Source of the DNA: Brachycybe producta
Lineage: Eukaryota > Arthropoda > Diplopoda > Playtdesmida > Andrognathidae
Length of the DNA: 64,000 bases
Direction of reading: 5' to 3'
Assembly (NCBI GenBank): GCA_036925085.1
Contig: JAUPFP010000002.1
Span: 11,561,607-11,625,606, forward strand
Both the position numbers and the translations under genes were made by a program. Each line of letters opens with the position of its first letter. Positions within the stretch are counted from its first letter, which is position 1. The notes beneath the pieces were generated by a model. It saw only the letters and a list, made by a program, of their open reading frames with translations. It was not told the origin of the DNA and made no database searches. Positions 19,701-29,819 of this stretch are shown here, one piece after another.

Positions 19701-22082
19701 TCACTTACGGGGTGGAGTTTCGAGGTTTTCCTTAGAGGTGCTGGCAGATTTGCCAGGGGCCTCTACGGAAGTTTCTCCCAGAGCCCATCCGATGTGTGCT
19801 TCAATGCATTTTTGTCGGAGTGTGGATTCGAAGAGATCGTCCTCCACGTATACTTTGTTTGTTGTCATGGACACAGCTAAGTGCAGAGCCCGGCCTAGAT
19901 CTCGGCCTAAGATGGCTTCGTGCCGGCCGGTAATCACTAGTAAGTGCCCTCGCACAGCGTGGGGGCCTAGCTGGACCGTCGCGGCGAGTCGCCCCACCAC
20001 GGTGATCCTTTGGCCTCCCACACCCTGAATGTTGGGTGGGATTAACACAGGCTCGATTTCGAACTTGTGTTCCTGCGCGAGTTCAATGGTGATAACGCTG
20101 CCCGTAGCTCCGGTGTCCGCGAGCATCCGTATACTCTTTCCGTTGATCGTGACGGCGATGCGCGGGTTCTTGTCGCTGGCATCATAGTCTCCGACTTCTT
20201 GAGGTGAACAGCTGCTTACCAGCTGCTCATACACCGTTGTCATTAGTCTTCGGCAGCAGGAGTGGCCCTTCGTCGGCGATTGGGTTCCGGGAGCCATGAT
20301 GGCTATTGTTTTATTTTCACGGCACCCAATCTCCTTGACGGATTGTTTAAGGACGTCGAGCGTGTCCTGCCAAACGATTAGATCGTCCGGGGTCCATTTA
20401 TGTGCAGGAGCCCGGTCGAGCACCTTGACTGGTATATCCTCAGAGTCGTCAGAACTGTCGTTGTCGGGTTTATCAGGAGTAGGCGCTCCGGCGGCTGAGT
20501 CTGCTGCTGGAAGAGGAATCCGGCGGATTTGTCCCGCCACTCTTATTAGAGCAAACTCAACGCCGTCTTCGGTGATGATATCCGTTTCAGGCACCTCTCC
20601 TTTGATGTCATAGTCGGTAACCGGCTCTCCAAACTGCTTGATTGCAACCTTCTTCTTTGGTTGCCGACACTCACGGACGAAATGCCCCAATTTGCCACAA
20701 TTATAACACGTCGACTTACTCTTGTCGAACGTGCGAGTGGTCTCTGGTTGGGTGTCCGCTGCAGAGTGTCGGTTTGAATTGGTGGCAGCAGTCTGACTAG
20801 GCTTTTTATCATGCCTAGACCGGTGTGTTTTGTCTTTAGGGCTGGCGGCTGCCGCCGGCTCCTGGTCGGTCTTCGATGCTCCTTTACCCGACTGTGAATC
20901 AGCTGCGGGTTTTGGTTCCGTCGGCCATTTATCCAAGGACAGCAAGACCACCTCCATATTGAGGACGGCGTTTGCGAAGTCCTTGAACAACGTCGTAGAT
21001 GCGTGGTGCGCGGCATTCTGTATGGTGGGATGTAGAGCGCGGCGCAACTGGCTTATACGCAGCTGATCGTCAAGTTGCGGGTAAACTCGGTCGCCGAGTA
21101 TCATAAACTCCCAGATGAAAGCTTGTGTACTCTCACCTTCCTTCTGGAGCATCTCTGTATACTTTTTCTCCAAGATGGCCAGTTCGTTCGGCTTTCCGAA
21201 CGTATCTACCATCTGTACTCTCAGTGCTGGCCAAGGAATGTCCTGAAGCTCATACCTCAGTTTACTCAGCCACGTACGGGCGGCCCCAGTGAAACACCCC
21301 GTGATGTATTCCTCCTTGTGGTGGTCTTTCCAACCGTACAGGTGTGCCACTTCCTCGAATTCTTCCAGGAAGGGACGAAAACCTGTCAATCCGTTGAATT
21401 TTTGGATTGAGTCGGCTGGGTGGCGACCGCTGTATTTCTTATTGAATTCTTCCACGGAGGGTTCTCTGGGGGTTGGTCGATAGATGCCATCCTGGACGTT
21501 TGACATTCCAGCCGGCATCAGACCTACCCCTTGAGGTGGAAAACGTGGCGCGTAAACTGAAGTGCCTTGTGTCGCTCCTTGGCTAGGCTGTTGTTCCGGG
21601 GGTGTCGAGCGGCGACCGCTACGTGCAACCCGGACAAGCGAGTGAGGAGAATCAGCACGTGTCGTGATCGGTATTTCCGCACGCTCATCTCTGTGACGCG
21701 GATCATCTGACTGCCCTTGTTGTTGCCAGTCAGGGTTACGCGGTAGATGACGTGTGTGCGGTGTGTAATGTCTTTCGTAACGATCGTGACGCTCTCTGTA
21801 GCCAACATAGGGGGCTGAAGAGGCGTCCGAGTCATCGTCGCGAAGTCGGTGTGTGCGTGTTGTCCGCCGTGGTGTAGTCGGTCGATTCGGCGTGAATCGG
21901 TCGTCTATGAACTGAGACATACGAGTCGAGAGTGCAGCCACTTGTTGTGACAGGTGGTCAAACTCGGCCCCAGTCGGCCGCGGCGGTGGTGTCACATCAG
22001 TAGTCACGGGTACTTCCAACAGATCTTCGTGCGAACCCTGGTGATCAGACAGGGACCCCGTATTGTCGTGTGAGGTAGCCAT
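19701..22082 (-). CDS. gag-pro: Gag-protease polyprotein (793 aa), Ty3/gypsy-like
   Basis: It builds the virus-like particle and cleaves it. Residues 1-210 are polar, Arg-rich and probably disordered (matrix-like). About 225-385 resembles the retrotransposon Gag capsid domain, with the usual FTGAARTWLSKL block at 264-275 and YTEMLQKEGESTQAFIWEF at 308-326. A single CCHC zinc knuckle (CYNCGKLGHFVREC) lies at 459-472, binding RNA. An acidic linker follows, then an aspartic protease with the catalytic DTGA at 656-659 and the second-flap-side ILGRD at about 724-728. Gag and protease share one frame with no frameshift, and the ORF stops soon after the protease instead of running into RT. The ATG at 22,082 is the first in frame and has G at +4. 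Intact, with no internal stops. Confidence 0.9.
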   Translation of the reverse strand: MATSHDNTGSLSDHQGSHEDLLEVPVTTDVTPPPRPTGAEFDHLSQQVAALSTRMSQFIDDRFTPNRPTTPRRTTRTHRLRDDDSDASSAPYVGYRERHDRYERHYTPHTRHLPRNPDWQQQGQSDDPRHRDERAEIPITTRADSPHSLVRVARSGRRSTPPEQQPSQGATQGTSVYAPRFPPQGVGLMPAGMSNVQDGIYRPTPREPSVEEFNKKYSGRHPADSIQKFNGLTGFRPFLEEFEEVAHLYGWKDHHKEEYITGCFTGAARTWLSKLRYELQDIPWPALRVQMVDTFGKPNELAILEKKYTEMLQKEGESTQAFIWEFMILGDRVYPQLDDQLRISQLRRALHPTIQNAAHHASTTLFKDFANAVLNMEVVLLSLDKWPTEPKPAADSQSGKGASKTDQEPAAAASPKDKTHRSRHDKKPSQTAATNSNRHSAADTQPETTRTFDKSKSTCYNCGKLGHFVRECRQPKKKVAIKQFGEPVTDYDIKGEVPETDIITEDGVEFALIRVAGQIRRIPLPAADSAAGAPTPDKPDNDSSDDSEDIPVKVLDRAPAHKWTPDDLIVWQDTLDVLKQSVKEIGCRENKTIAIMAPGTQSPTKGHSCCRRLMTTVYEQLVSSCSPQEVGDYDASDKNPRIAVTINGKSIRMLADTGATGSVITIELAQEHKFEIEPVLIPPNIQGVGGQRITVVGRLAATVQLGPHAVRGHLLVITGRHEAILGRDLGRALHLAVSMTTNKVYVEDDLFESTLRQKCIEAHIGWALGETSVEAPGKSASTSKENLETPPRK

Positions 22083-22681
22083 GATTAATGAAGTGGCTTG
22101 TGTAATGTGAATGTGCGGTGATGAACGAGTCCGGCGAAGTCCAAGTCGTTGTGTGCAGCTCCGAGGGTTCTCGAGTACACTCTGAGCTATACTTTTCGGT
22201 TCCAGTATGATGGGACTCGTTCAGTTTGTAGGTCGGTGTCGTCACTGTGCGTCGGTAACTTAGTGCTTGTCGGCAACCGACACTATCGTACTCTTATACA
22301 CTGAGTAACGATAGATTACCTAAGCTTGTGACGTGTATAACGAAGTGGCCGTTCACTCCGTTAGTGTGGTGATGGTTGTATCGTGTTGATCGTGTTCTCA
22401 GTTGGGCGTGTGATGAGTTTTGGTTCCCAACTGGTGTAGCGTCGTGAGTTCTTTATTGAGCGTCAGATTTTGGAAGGATCTCTCTCGACACGTGGTATTT
22501 GGCGACCACGTGGAGGTTACGAGAATTCCAAAAACCTCAATAAAGAAACAGCAGAGGTACAATACAACCTCGAGCGTGGTACACCACCCAATCAAGATTG
22601 CACTGCGGAAAGTGAATTAGAAATGGAAGTGTATTGCAGTTGCCTGAAGAAGAGGAAAGCAATACGAAGAGTAAAGCTAGA

Positions 22682-22889
22682 GCGCGGTGCCCGCACTTTT
22701 AGTTTTACTTAGAAACAAGAATGAAGAGTGTGTGTGTGAAGAACACACAAAGAACAAAAAGTTCAAGATGGCTGAACTTTTTAAATGCACAAACAAAGGA
22801 GAAGTTCAGGATGGCTGAACTTTTCCTGAAAGCAAGAGAAGAAAGCTGTTTTACTTGGAAAGCTTAAAACTTAGGTGCGGTGCCCGCAC
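22682..22889 (-). other. Two duplicated hairpin motifs in the leader
   Basis: A GGTGCCCGCAC hairpin motif occurs at about 22,685-22,696 and 22,879-22,889 (full stem GTGCGG-TGC-CCGCAC at 22,875-22,889). Between them are two copies of an AAGTTCA-loop-TGAACTT hairpin, one with a 10-bp stem at 22,756-22,782 and one with a 7-bp stem at 22,802-22,822, both with a 7-nt loop ending ATGGC. Confidence 0.7.
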
Positions 22890-24059
22890 ATCAAAAGTTT
22901 CAATTTAGTTTTATTAAAACAGTAAAACAGTGTAGAAATTGAAGTGTGTTCAACAAGATAAATACTTGGTGAACCAGAAGAAATGTTCAGACTGGAGAAA
23001 TTTTGAGTCCTCACTGCTGGATGGCTCTGGATGAAAAGACAGAGTCAGTGCCCAGTGAGGGACTATGTTGAGTAGAAGGAAGAGGTCCGTAGGTGGCGCT
23101 GAGGTGGCCACTTCCGGTTCAGTTTATTGCAATGTCCAAAAATTGATGATTGAAAAGTTCCTCCGGGGCACGTTTTTATGGTGGCCAGGAGAAAGACACA
23201 AAAAGAGAGAAAATTCAAAGAAAAAGAGAAGTTTTCTCTAACAAGAGGAACTCCGCCAGGGGGCGCGTGAGTGCAACCCTCTGGAAGAGAAGAGAAGAGA
23301 AGAGAACACAAAAAGATGAGAGAAGGTACAACAATGAGTCACATGGAGCGAAAAACCGCTCCGTTGGCGCTTTTTGAAGAGTGTCCGGTCGATCCAAGAT
23401 GGCGGCCGGGCTTCAGTGCTGTCCAATGGAGAAAGTTCATGTGATGATGCATTGAGGTGATGATGATGAAGAAATTGAAGAACATGACTTGGGACATAGA
23501 GGGTCCCAAGGGAAACACAAGTGTAAAAACAAAGAACAAAGAAAAGGGGGGACAAGAAAGTCCCACGTGGCTAGAAAAAGTGTGTTTTAAGCTTGTAAGC
23601 CCCCTAACAATTAAATAGAGCTAGGGAGAATCTTGCTTGAAAATTAAAGATGAAGAGTGAAGATAATAGGACATTTTAAAAGACACACACGTCCTTTAAA
23701 AGCCTATTAATAGATGAATAGATTAGTAGATGAGATTTGTTTGCTCATCTCATAATGAGACTGCAAACTCCTCTCGGAGAGTAAGAAGAATTTGTTTAAA
23801 GTGTTGCCCACGTGGTGTGGGTTTCACTTTGAAAATTAAAGAAGAGTGAAGGTGACAGTGGGTGATTGTAATGGAAACATGAAATACAAAAACACGGACG
23901 GAAACACGTGTGTCCAAACGGTTGTCCACTTTCCGAGTGCTAAGCGGTCAGCAGACAAAAGTTCGTTCCCACGTGTCTCTAAGGACAGGACACAGAATCG
24001 CGCGGTCGACACGTGGTGTGTGTAGCCACAAGTCTCTTTCGCGATTCCACAAAAACGGT

Positions 24060-24420
24060 ACCATGCGGTTGGCTTTGACGTGATCGAGGGCCTCCATACA
24101 TGATCCCAACATAAAAAGGCGCCACGCGGTTGGCTTTGACGCTATCGAGGGCCTCCATACGTGGTTCCAACACAAAGGACGCCGCGCGGTTGGCTTTGAC
24201 GTGATCGAGGGCCTCCATACGCGGTTTTACAAAGGCGCCACGTGGTCGACTTTGACGCTATCGAGGGTCTCCACACGTGGTTCCAACACAAAGGACGCCG
24301 CGCGGTTGACTTTGACGTGATCGAGGGTCTCCATACGCGGTTTTACAGACAGGCGCCACGCGGTTGACTTTGACGCTATCGAGGGTCTCCATACGTGGCT
24401 CCAACATAGAAAGGACGGAC
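24060..24420 (-). repeat. Leader tandem array, six ~60-bp units
   Basis: Units align at GCGGTTGG/GCGGTTGAC (starts near 24,065, 24,126, 24,186, 24,242, 24,302, 24,360; periods 61, 60, 56, 60, 58). Alternate units share details: odd ones have GACGTGATCG or end in CGCGGTTTTAC, even ones have GACGCTATCG and CGTGGTTCC. This indicates a dimer of about 117 bp that was itself duplicated. Units 1-3 read GGGCCTCC while 4-6 read GGGTCTCC. The minus-strand open frames through it are repeat artefacts. Confidence 0.88.
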
Positions 24421-24502
24421 GAAGCCTCGTGAGGCACAATCACGAGACTTAGGACAAAGGACGGCTTCTGTTTACAGGTCGGAGAAGGCAGATGGAGCTA
24501 TA

Positions 24503-24518
24503 CCCCGCACCTCCACCA
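24503..24518 (-). other. Primer-binding site, tRNA-Ala-like
   Basis: The + strand here reads CCCCGCACCTCCACCA, two bases inside the 5' LTR edge. Metazoan tRNA-Ala ends ...CCCCGGCACCTCCACCA, so 12 bases at the 3' end match exactly and the rest match if one G is missing. The site on the minus strand (TGGTGGAGGTGC...) is where the tRNA would anneal. Confidence 0.75.
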
Positions 24519-24520
24519 AA

Positions 24521-25208
24521 TGTGAGCTTTTGACATCAACCAATATTTTATTACCAACCTTTAGATGACATTTTCTACTTTTCGTTTCTTCTCTGAGCAG
24601 TATGACACCTGCACAGAGAAGATCCGAGCTGTAGAGAGAGCTGGATGGAGATAGATTGTAGTCACTCTTCTGCATGGGGGTGAAATCAATGCAGGAGAGT
24701 GGCGGCCATCTCTCTCTCTTCCGGTTGATGCTGATATACATCTTCTCCATCGGTATTCCGACTAGAGAAGATGTTGTAGCTGCTGAGAATCGTATAGCTC
24801 CTGCCCTATGAAACCTCCGGCCTCTGAAGAGAAGTTATTAGCATAAAGACATAGAGACAACGCTACTTCTTATTACAACACTTTTATTCATTCCTTGTAA
24901 GAAGTACAGATACAAGGGTGAATAGTAAAATACTAACTGGAAATCCTCAGGCCCATGATTTGGAATGTATCGCAAAAACAGGCAAAGGAAAGAACTGAGG
25001 AACAAAGAGGAACATGGTCCTTTTATACCTTGGACCTGTGTACACCTGCGAGGTGTAACCAGGTCCAAGTGACCATGGTCCTTTACGTATCAATCCGCCA
25101 CTTGGGCATGAGTCAGAAAGGTGAGTCAGAGAGGAGGGAGGGACGGTTGAGAGTTGTTTACCCCCCAGGCTATGGTTTTGGCGGGATCACGATTTACAGG
25201 GTGTTACA
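24521..25208 (-). repeat. 5' LTR (688 bp)
   Basis: Same length and, by eye, same sequence as 15,022-15,709. In transcription order U3 holds TATAAAAG, R starts roughly 30 nt beyond it, and AATAAA near 24,888 marks the R end. It is followed outward by the TTTC target duplication at 25,209-25,212. Confidence 0.95.
25020..25027 (-). promoter_or_regulatory. TATA box of the 5' LTR promoter
   Basis: TATAAAAG on the minus strand lies about 180 nt into the LTR. Transcription would start near 24,995 and run toward gag and then Meis. Confidence 0.65.
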
Positions 25209-25442
25209 TTTCCTTGAAGTTCAATTTTGACTGTTGATATATATATTTTTTTTTTGGAACATTCATGGCTTTGCAATTAAGAAATCATTTCTGTTTTATA
25301 TTTGTAGCCAAAAATAATTTTTATATTTTATAAAAATTAATCACTAAATCCAAGTGGATTTTTTTGCCGAGAAAAAAGGCGATAAAAATCATAGCTCGCC
25401 TCATCGAACTTTGGCATTTGTTTGAAGTCAAACCTATATTAA

Positions 25443-25640
25443 TAGGTAATGTTGTGCATGTAAACACTTCAAAGAATTAGGGCGAGCACAGACGACAGAC
25501 AGTCGTAAGGTCAGTGCACACGACCGGTCAGATGTCTGAGGCCGACAAACTGCAAGCGCGCATGACCGTCACTTTGTCGGTGGTGGTGGTGGTGGTGCAT
25601 ATGCTTAATATTGTGCATGGAAACACTTCAAGAATTAGTA
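25443..25640. repeat. GC-rich insert between near-identical 30-bp direct repeats
   Basis: A ~30-bp sequence with TTGTGCATG(T/G)AAACACTTCA occurs at about 25,450-25,481 and 25,609-25,639. The ~125 bp between them is GC-rich (CAGACGACAGACAGTCG, later a GGT repeat). This could be an insertion with a long duplication, or a tandem duplication with later insertion. Confidence 0.5.
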
Positions 25641-25703
25641 GTTTAATTTTATGTTGCTAAAAGTTTAGTAGTTAATTTCTCTCATGTAAAGGAGAGTATA
25701 TGA

Positions 25704-26075
25704 TTAAGAGGGCTCAATAGAAAAAAATACTTGTGTAAAAACAAGATAGATGGCGCCTGCAAACCTCCATAGGTAGCAAACTACACTCGTCGCGAATTAG
25801 TTGAAATAGAATGCAGCCTCCTTTTAGCTCTAAAAGCGCGTCCAAAACAACCTTAATTATCAGCACGTGACAAACTTATACCCAGAACTACATATAAATG
25901 AAGAGTGAGCACGTGTAGAGAAATAGTGATGACGCAATTAAAAGTTTGTGTCACGTGAAAAAAAAGGAAGAAGGTGAGTCAAGAGTTGAAGAAGTGTCAG
26001 TACATTTCTATGGGAGGAGGGATAGTGGCGCCATCTAATGCTGCAGGGACAAAATAAATTTACTAGCATTCTTAA
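25704..26075. mobile_element. TAGATGGCGCC-family element, copy 2
   Basis: It shares both ends and most of the interior with copy 1 at 5551-6026, but lacks the palindromes: here the CACGTGAAAAAAAAGGAAG segment runs straight into AAGGTGAGTCAAGAG. It therefore shows the ancestral arrangement. Confidence 0.75.
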
Positions 26076-26234
26076 ATTTTGGATTTTTTTTTTTCGAAAT
26101 TTTTAAATAAACATATCGTAATTAATTTTCAATCTGCTTTATAGGAAGAGAAAAAAAAGCTGAGTAACTGAACGTGCACTCATAGTGTCACAGGCTATGA
26201 AAAGAAGATTGAGATACTTCTTCGTTCATTTGCA

Positions 26235-26269
<35 letters not shown>

Positions 26270-28144
26270 TAAAAGCAAAAATGTGTTTCTAGTCTCTTTC
26301 AATGATTATAATTTGATCATCAAAACAACTTTGAAGGAAATCCAAAAAAAAAAAAAATAAGAAAAACGACACAATCTTTCTTTCTTATTTGAGATAGGGA
26401 TACACTTATATAATAATAATAATAATAATAATATACAATGGTATTTGTGTTCTAATAAATCTATAGATGGAGATAAAAAGATGGTTCTGGAGGAGAGTAG
26501 TAGTAGAGCACATTCATATTTGATGCTCCACTTACTTGATGAATGGACTTCCATTGCATATTCAATCACTATATACTAGAATAGATACAGAGGCCTTTTA
26601 TAGGAATATCTGACCTTTTTTCAAGCGTGTAATACAATAGAAAAGCAAAAAAAAAAGGGAGAAGAAGAAAAAAATAGCTGCATAAATTACACCCGTTGTC
26701 TTCATCTCATAAATGAGTATCAGAGTCTCAGAGACATAAGCTCTTTTTGTATATAATATGCAACTATGTCTCTAGAACCCACCCTCCATTTTTTTTAATA
26801 TTTTTAAGGGAAGAAAGAGAGGAAAAATAGGGATTGATACTTTTCATCTCCATCCCTACTCTTTCAAATGAATCCTGTGATTAATTGCTCACTGAAAACA
26901 GGAGGAGGAAAGAGGCTACTACTGTTTTATCTGCTTGTTGTTTATTCCTTCTTATTACTTTATTAACACTGAAAGACAGAATTGCATCAATTTGGATTTT
27001 TCTAGTTTTTTTTTAATTATAAGGATAATGATGATGACCACCAGCTGGCAGCACCAGCAAAATCATCAATGAGTTGTACAAACAGTACAACTTTTATTTA
27101 TAGGACACTTTAAATTGCTCTTGTGTGTATGTTAAGGAACAGGATTTAGTTAATTAACATTACTACTAACTAATAAAATCCGTCGTGCAATTTTCACGAA
27201 ATGAAAGTGACTTGGGTACTGGTCACAAATTCCATTATTTATTAAATTATCCAGGTTGGAGTTCAGGGTTTTCAGTTTGAAAAGTTTAATTTAGTAAATT
27301 TTGGTTTCTAAATTTTGGAACTGGATGCAATTGGTTCCGAATTGAAGATGGGTTTCTAGATCTGCACTACAATCCATTTTTTTTCAACAACAACAAAAAA
27401 GGATTCTGAACTTCCAAAATCTCCTCATAGCTTAGGACTGATAATGTCACAATGGGTTACTTTTCTGTAATAGGTTATTAAACACAGGTATAAAACATGT
27501 TATTTCAAAACTCTTTTAGCTTCATAAGTATTTGTCGTTTTTCAATTGTAAATTCCAAAACATAAATTGAGTTGACTCAGGTTGACATTCAAGAAAGAAA
27601 CTTTAGCAGCTGAATTTTCTGCTTGAAATTTATTATGCAGAATTTCAACATGTAAAAAAATTCTGCTTGATAGGATTGAAGTTGTAGTTCAAGTGCTAAG
27701 TTCTGTTCTTGAATTTGGACATTAAACCCCTCTCCTCCTTCTTCAAACTTTTACTTTGCCTGTTACAATCATAGGATGTTTTTCTCTCTCTCTCAATGGA
27801 GTTACATTCATATAATACATCTTAAGTTATGCACAAATAAAAAGATATATGGTTGGCAGACACAATGTCATTAGTTACACTGAAGTGAATGAATAGATGT
27901 TTTTTTTTTCTTCTTCTTCTTCTCTTCATCTTCCTCTTCTAGTCTATTGTACTTTTATTTTTAGCTTCTTTTTACTACAACTACATATCTTGTATGCGAG
28001 GCAATGTCTCCATGTCACTGGAGATCCATTAAAGTTACACATAGGCAATAATGCAGAAGAAAGATAGAAAGAATGAAAGAGAGAAGAAAATTTGATATAT
28101 ATCCTCACCCCCACATCCACCCCCCCAATAGAAATAGATCAATG

Positions 28145-28146
<2 letters not shown>
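26076..28146. other. No gene seen; AT-rich with microsatellites
   Basis: This stretch has a GA microsatellite at 26,239-26,265 and an AAT repeat at 26,411-26,434. Open frames are short and low-complexity. I see nothing else to report. Confidence 0.7.

Positions 28147-28236
<90 letters not shown>
28147..28236. repeat. (AT)n microsatellite, about 90 bp
   Basis: A pure AT dinucleotide tract, which explains the Tyr-Ile runs predicted on both strands. Confidence 0.98.
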
Positions 28237-28240
<4 letters not shown>

Positions 28241-28442
28241 TGGGATGACCTTTGACATCAAACACGGTTTCAATTTTGGATTGAAAAACTATTTATTCAA
28301 ACATTTGATACAAGTTTAAATAAAGGGTTAAATAAAAGAAAATTGATCTCTTTTAGAAAAACAAAAATAGTTCGTTAGGTGGCGCTTCAGGTCAACATGT
28401 TTAATAAATGAAAATAAATTATTATCTATAGCTACTTTCCAA

Positions 28443-28841
28443 CACTACAAAAATTAACTGTAGTTTAAAAGTTAACTGCAGTTAATTTTCTAGTAGATTG
28501 GAGTAGTTGGAGTATTAACTGTATTGATTGCTCAATGTGGATTAACCATATTTTTGAATGGTTAAATTATGTCATTTCCTGTGTTCAAATTTAGCCTACA
28601 AATAATATATGGCGGATAAGTGAAGAAGAGCCACTCAATTTTTGACTGAATGAGGAGGAAAAATTTCACCAAATGCAGGAAGTTTTTAACAGGAAGTGAA
28701 ACCGAACAGGAAGTGACACAATCATTTAACTAAAGGTAAGTGTTTTTTTTTAAAAATGGAAACACAGAAAAGTACCACTTTTAGCAAGTTTGCAGTTAAC
28801 TATAATCTTTGTTATGTAACTGCAGTTAATTTTTTGCAGTG
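28443..28841. mobile_element. TIR element with CACTRCAAAAA ends
   Basis: Left end CACTACAAAAATTAACTGTA and right end ...CTGCAGTTAATTTTTTGCAGTG are inverted copies over about 24 bp. The interior is non-coding. I could not find a matching target duplication. Confidence 0.6.
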
Positions 28842-28856
28842 AAAATGTGCTATTTT

Positions 28857-29171
28857 TACGGCTCGATTATTTATGCAAAAAAAAAAACAAGCAAAATGTT
28901 TCTCAATTTGTGGCCCAAATGCTAATTGTGAAGAAATCATCATCATTATAGCAACTACAATTATGCTTTTTCTAATCAAAAAGGCTGGTTAGAGGCTAGA
29001 TGTCTGGTTACTATCAGTTAGTAACTAAAGTTCTAGCATCTAACCAGTCTTTTTGATTAGAAAAAATAACCATAATTGTTGGTTCGTCTAAATGGGATTA
29101 TTACTGTACAATTGGCTCTTATGCCACAGATTGAGAAACGTTTCTTATATTTCATAAAAATCCGAGCCTTA
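28857..29171. mobile_element. TA-flanked mariner-like MITE, copy B
   Basis: TA at both edges, with ends CGGCTCGAT...TTATGC and ...ATCCGAGCCT. It has the same palindromic body as copy A, including GGCTGGTTAGAGGCTAGATG. It begins 15 bp after the neighbouring TIR element. Confidence 0.8.
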
Positions 29172-29519
29172 ATAATTATGTACAATAGAAACATTTTAAT
29201 TAGGTTTTTAGATCTCATTTGTTTTTAGTTTTTAAATAGTGTGTCTAGAAGTTATCAATAGTTATAGTTAAAATAAATAATGATTTGAAGTTAACAATGG
29301 GCTAGACAACATCCACCTCACCCCTCATATTATGGATGGCCATTTATCTTTATAGTTTAATTGTTGGCTTAATTTCTTGTCAGTTTCTTATCTGTTTGAC
29401 GTATATTTAACACGCTATATAGAAATGGAAGGGGAGGGGGGGGGGGGGTTCAATGTACTCGCCCCAGACACCCTTCCCCCCTCCCCGGTTCTTCCTAACA
29501 GGATATCTAGTCTGCACTT

Positions 29520-29650
29520 AACAAGTTAAATGCATTTAAATATTAAACATGTTCTACAGAGCCTAGTTTTGGATAAAGAAACAATGTGTTTAAGTTAAAA
29601 TCTCTATAATTATATTAGTTAATATTTGTATTTTCATATTAAGTTTGTAT
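29520..29650 (+). repeat. Partial copy of the 7.2 kb repeat
   Basis: It shares ATGCATTTAAAT, GTTCTACAGAGCC and AAAGAAACAATGTG-like text with the repeat at 7226-7526, in the same orientation, but is shorter and more diverged. Confidence 0.5.
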
Positions 29651-29819
29651 ATTTCAATATAATAGATGAGTGCAGAGCCATGACTAACTGATTTAGCGCC
29701 CCAGGCAAGTGGCTAGCTATTTTGAGCCCCTATTTCTGAACCCCTAAGTTTGAGTGGCTTTCAGCGAGTTTGACCCAGGTATGCTAATGAAAGAATGTGA
29801 CTGAATTTGAGCGAGTTTT

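Larger units (their letters stand above)
22083..24520 (-). other. Retroelement 5' leader (untranslated), 2.4 kb
   Basis: This long region separates the primer-binding site from the gag start. It holds the six-copy tandem array near the 5' end, then duplicated hairpins around 22,682-22,889. Such leaders usually carry dimerisation and packaging signals and sometimes internal ribosome entry sites. That role is inferred. Short open frames on both strands (for example 22,045-22,245) show no conserved domain. Confidence 0.7.
15022..25208 (-). mobile_element. Complete non-autonomous LTR retroelement, 10.2 kb
   Basis: The unit is bounded by two direct repeats of 688 bp, flanked by TTTC duplications, and transcribed from the minus strand. 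Order in its own direction: 5' LTR (24,521-25,208), tRNA-Ala-like primer site, 2.4 kb leader with tandem array, gag-protease ORF (22,082-19,701), hairpin-rich spacer, orphan ORF (18,269-16,113), short 3' region, 3' LTR (15,022-15,709). The Gag and DTGA protease resemble the Ty3/gypsy lineage. No reverse transcriptase, RNase H, integrase or envelope is visible, and the spacer is too short for pol, so mobility would need enzymes from another element. LTR identity indicates a very recent insertion. It is more GC-rich than its flanks. Confidence 0.92.

Noticed and set aside
24060-24420. CRISPR-like array
   Set aside because: Eukaryotic locus, repeats are contiguous with no unique spacers and lie inside a retroelement leader.
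23948-24443. Minus-strand frames in the leader array resembling repeated M-E-x-L-D-x-V-K-x-N-R
   Set aside because: Periods of 56-61 bp are not multiples of three and frames shift between units, so no protein is maintained.
24503-24520. tRNA-Ala gene fragment or tRNA-derived SINE
   Set aside because: Only the last 16 bases match, exactly at the LTR edge, which is the primer-binding site position. No A or B box precedes it.
28035-28319. Frames with long Tyr-Ile runs
   Set aside because: Translation of a pure AT microsatellite.
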